Positions 6,285 to 6,386 of a stretch of DNA of 6,386 nt are shown here, one piece after another. Source of the stretch: JAVBKE01 sp031554215 (GTDB taxonomy: Bacteria; Bacillota; Bacilli; JARBTR01); assembly GCA_031554215.1 (NCBI GenBank), contig JAVBKF010000062.1, positions 1 through 6,386 on the forward strand, written 5' to 3'. The notes under the pieces were generated by a model, which saw only the letters and a list, made by a program, of their open reading frames with translations, had not been told where the DNA came from and did no database searches. A program made the position numbers and the translations under genes. Position 1 is the first letter of the stretch. The number at the start of each line of letters is the position of its first letter.

Positions 6285-6386
6285 AAATCCTCACCCGTAC
6301 AAGCATATGCAGTCTGGATAGATTTATGATATCTCTCTGTAAAAACAGCAACAGTTGAGCCGAGGAGAAATCTCAGTTGTATTTTC
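6285..6386. other. Upstream region of the CotO-like gene, no further gene seen
   Basis: These 102 bases should hold the promoter of the CotO-like gene. CATA-containing boxes occur on the minus strand (6309-6301 and 6328-6321), as in mother-cell sigma-E/sigma-K -10 elements, but neither has a convincing -35 partner at the right distance, so no promoter is called. No coding sequence is recognised before the right edge. Confidence 0.3.

Noticed and set aside
6301..6328. Sigma-E/sigma-K -10 boxes (CATA) upstream of the CotO-like gene
   Set aside because: No suitable -35 element at proper spacing, and the nearer box would leave a leader too short for the Shine-Dalgarno site.
1..6386. CRISPR array, tRNA/rRNA genes, riboswitch
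   Set aside because: No regularly spaced repeats, tRNA-like cloverleaf or rRNA sequence was noticed on either strand by eye.

Overview
The window carries DNA from an endospore-forming member of the Bacillales (Firmicutes). The evidence is a spoVA-type operon (spoVAC, spoVAD, spoVAEb) for dipicolinic acid transport, a YlaJ/YhcN-type sporulation lipoprotein, a CotO-like coat protein candidate, strong Shine-Dalgarno sites and moderately AT-rich DNA. Nothing fixes the genus. A Bacillaceae or Planococcaceae host is a guess only.

Layout. Positions 2-1030 (+) hold a TelA/YaaN-family 'toxic anion resistance' gene that runs in from beyond the left edge and ends at a clear intrinsic terminator (1041-1073). 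Positions 1074-1890 hold no intact gene. A decayed IS3-type transposase lies there on the minus strand, with its C-terminal about 80 codons well preserved (1161-1403) and more degenerate sequence in the same frame beyond it. A good sigma-A-like promoter (1620-1648, +) sits inside this debris and points at the next gene. Positions 1891-2985 (+) encode an apparently complete UDP-GlcNAc 2-epimerase (WecB/MnaA). Positions 2986-3149 separate two convergent transcription units and hold two hairpins. The right half is all minus strand, read from right to left: a CotO-like gene (5751-6284) with its own terminator (5682-5708); a sigma-G-like promoter (5653-5682); then ylaJ/yhcN-like lipoprotein (5168-5629), spoVAC (4641-5102), spoVAD (3554-4579) and spoVAEb (3150-3506).

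How the genes work together. The four-gene minus-strand unit looks like a reduced, spoVA2-like forespore operon. SpoVAC and SpoVAEb are paralogous membrane proteins, SpoVAD is the soluble DPA-binding thiolase-fold subunit, and the lipoprotein is a known companion of such operons. Together they should act in DPA uptake during spore formation and DPA release in germination. The CotO-like gene is sporulation-related but forms a separate unit. TelA and WecB (cell-envelope glycan precursor supply) are not obviously connected to it, and the transposase remnant marks the junction between them as a site of past rearrangement. I found no convincing undescribed system. The points most worth checking are the composition and promoter of the reduced spoVA operon, the IS-debris promoter in front of wecB, and the identity of the CotO-like protein.
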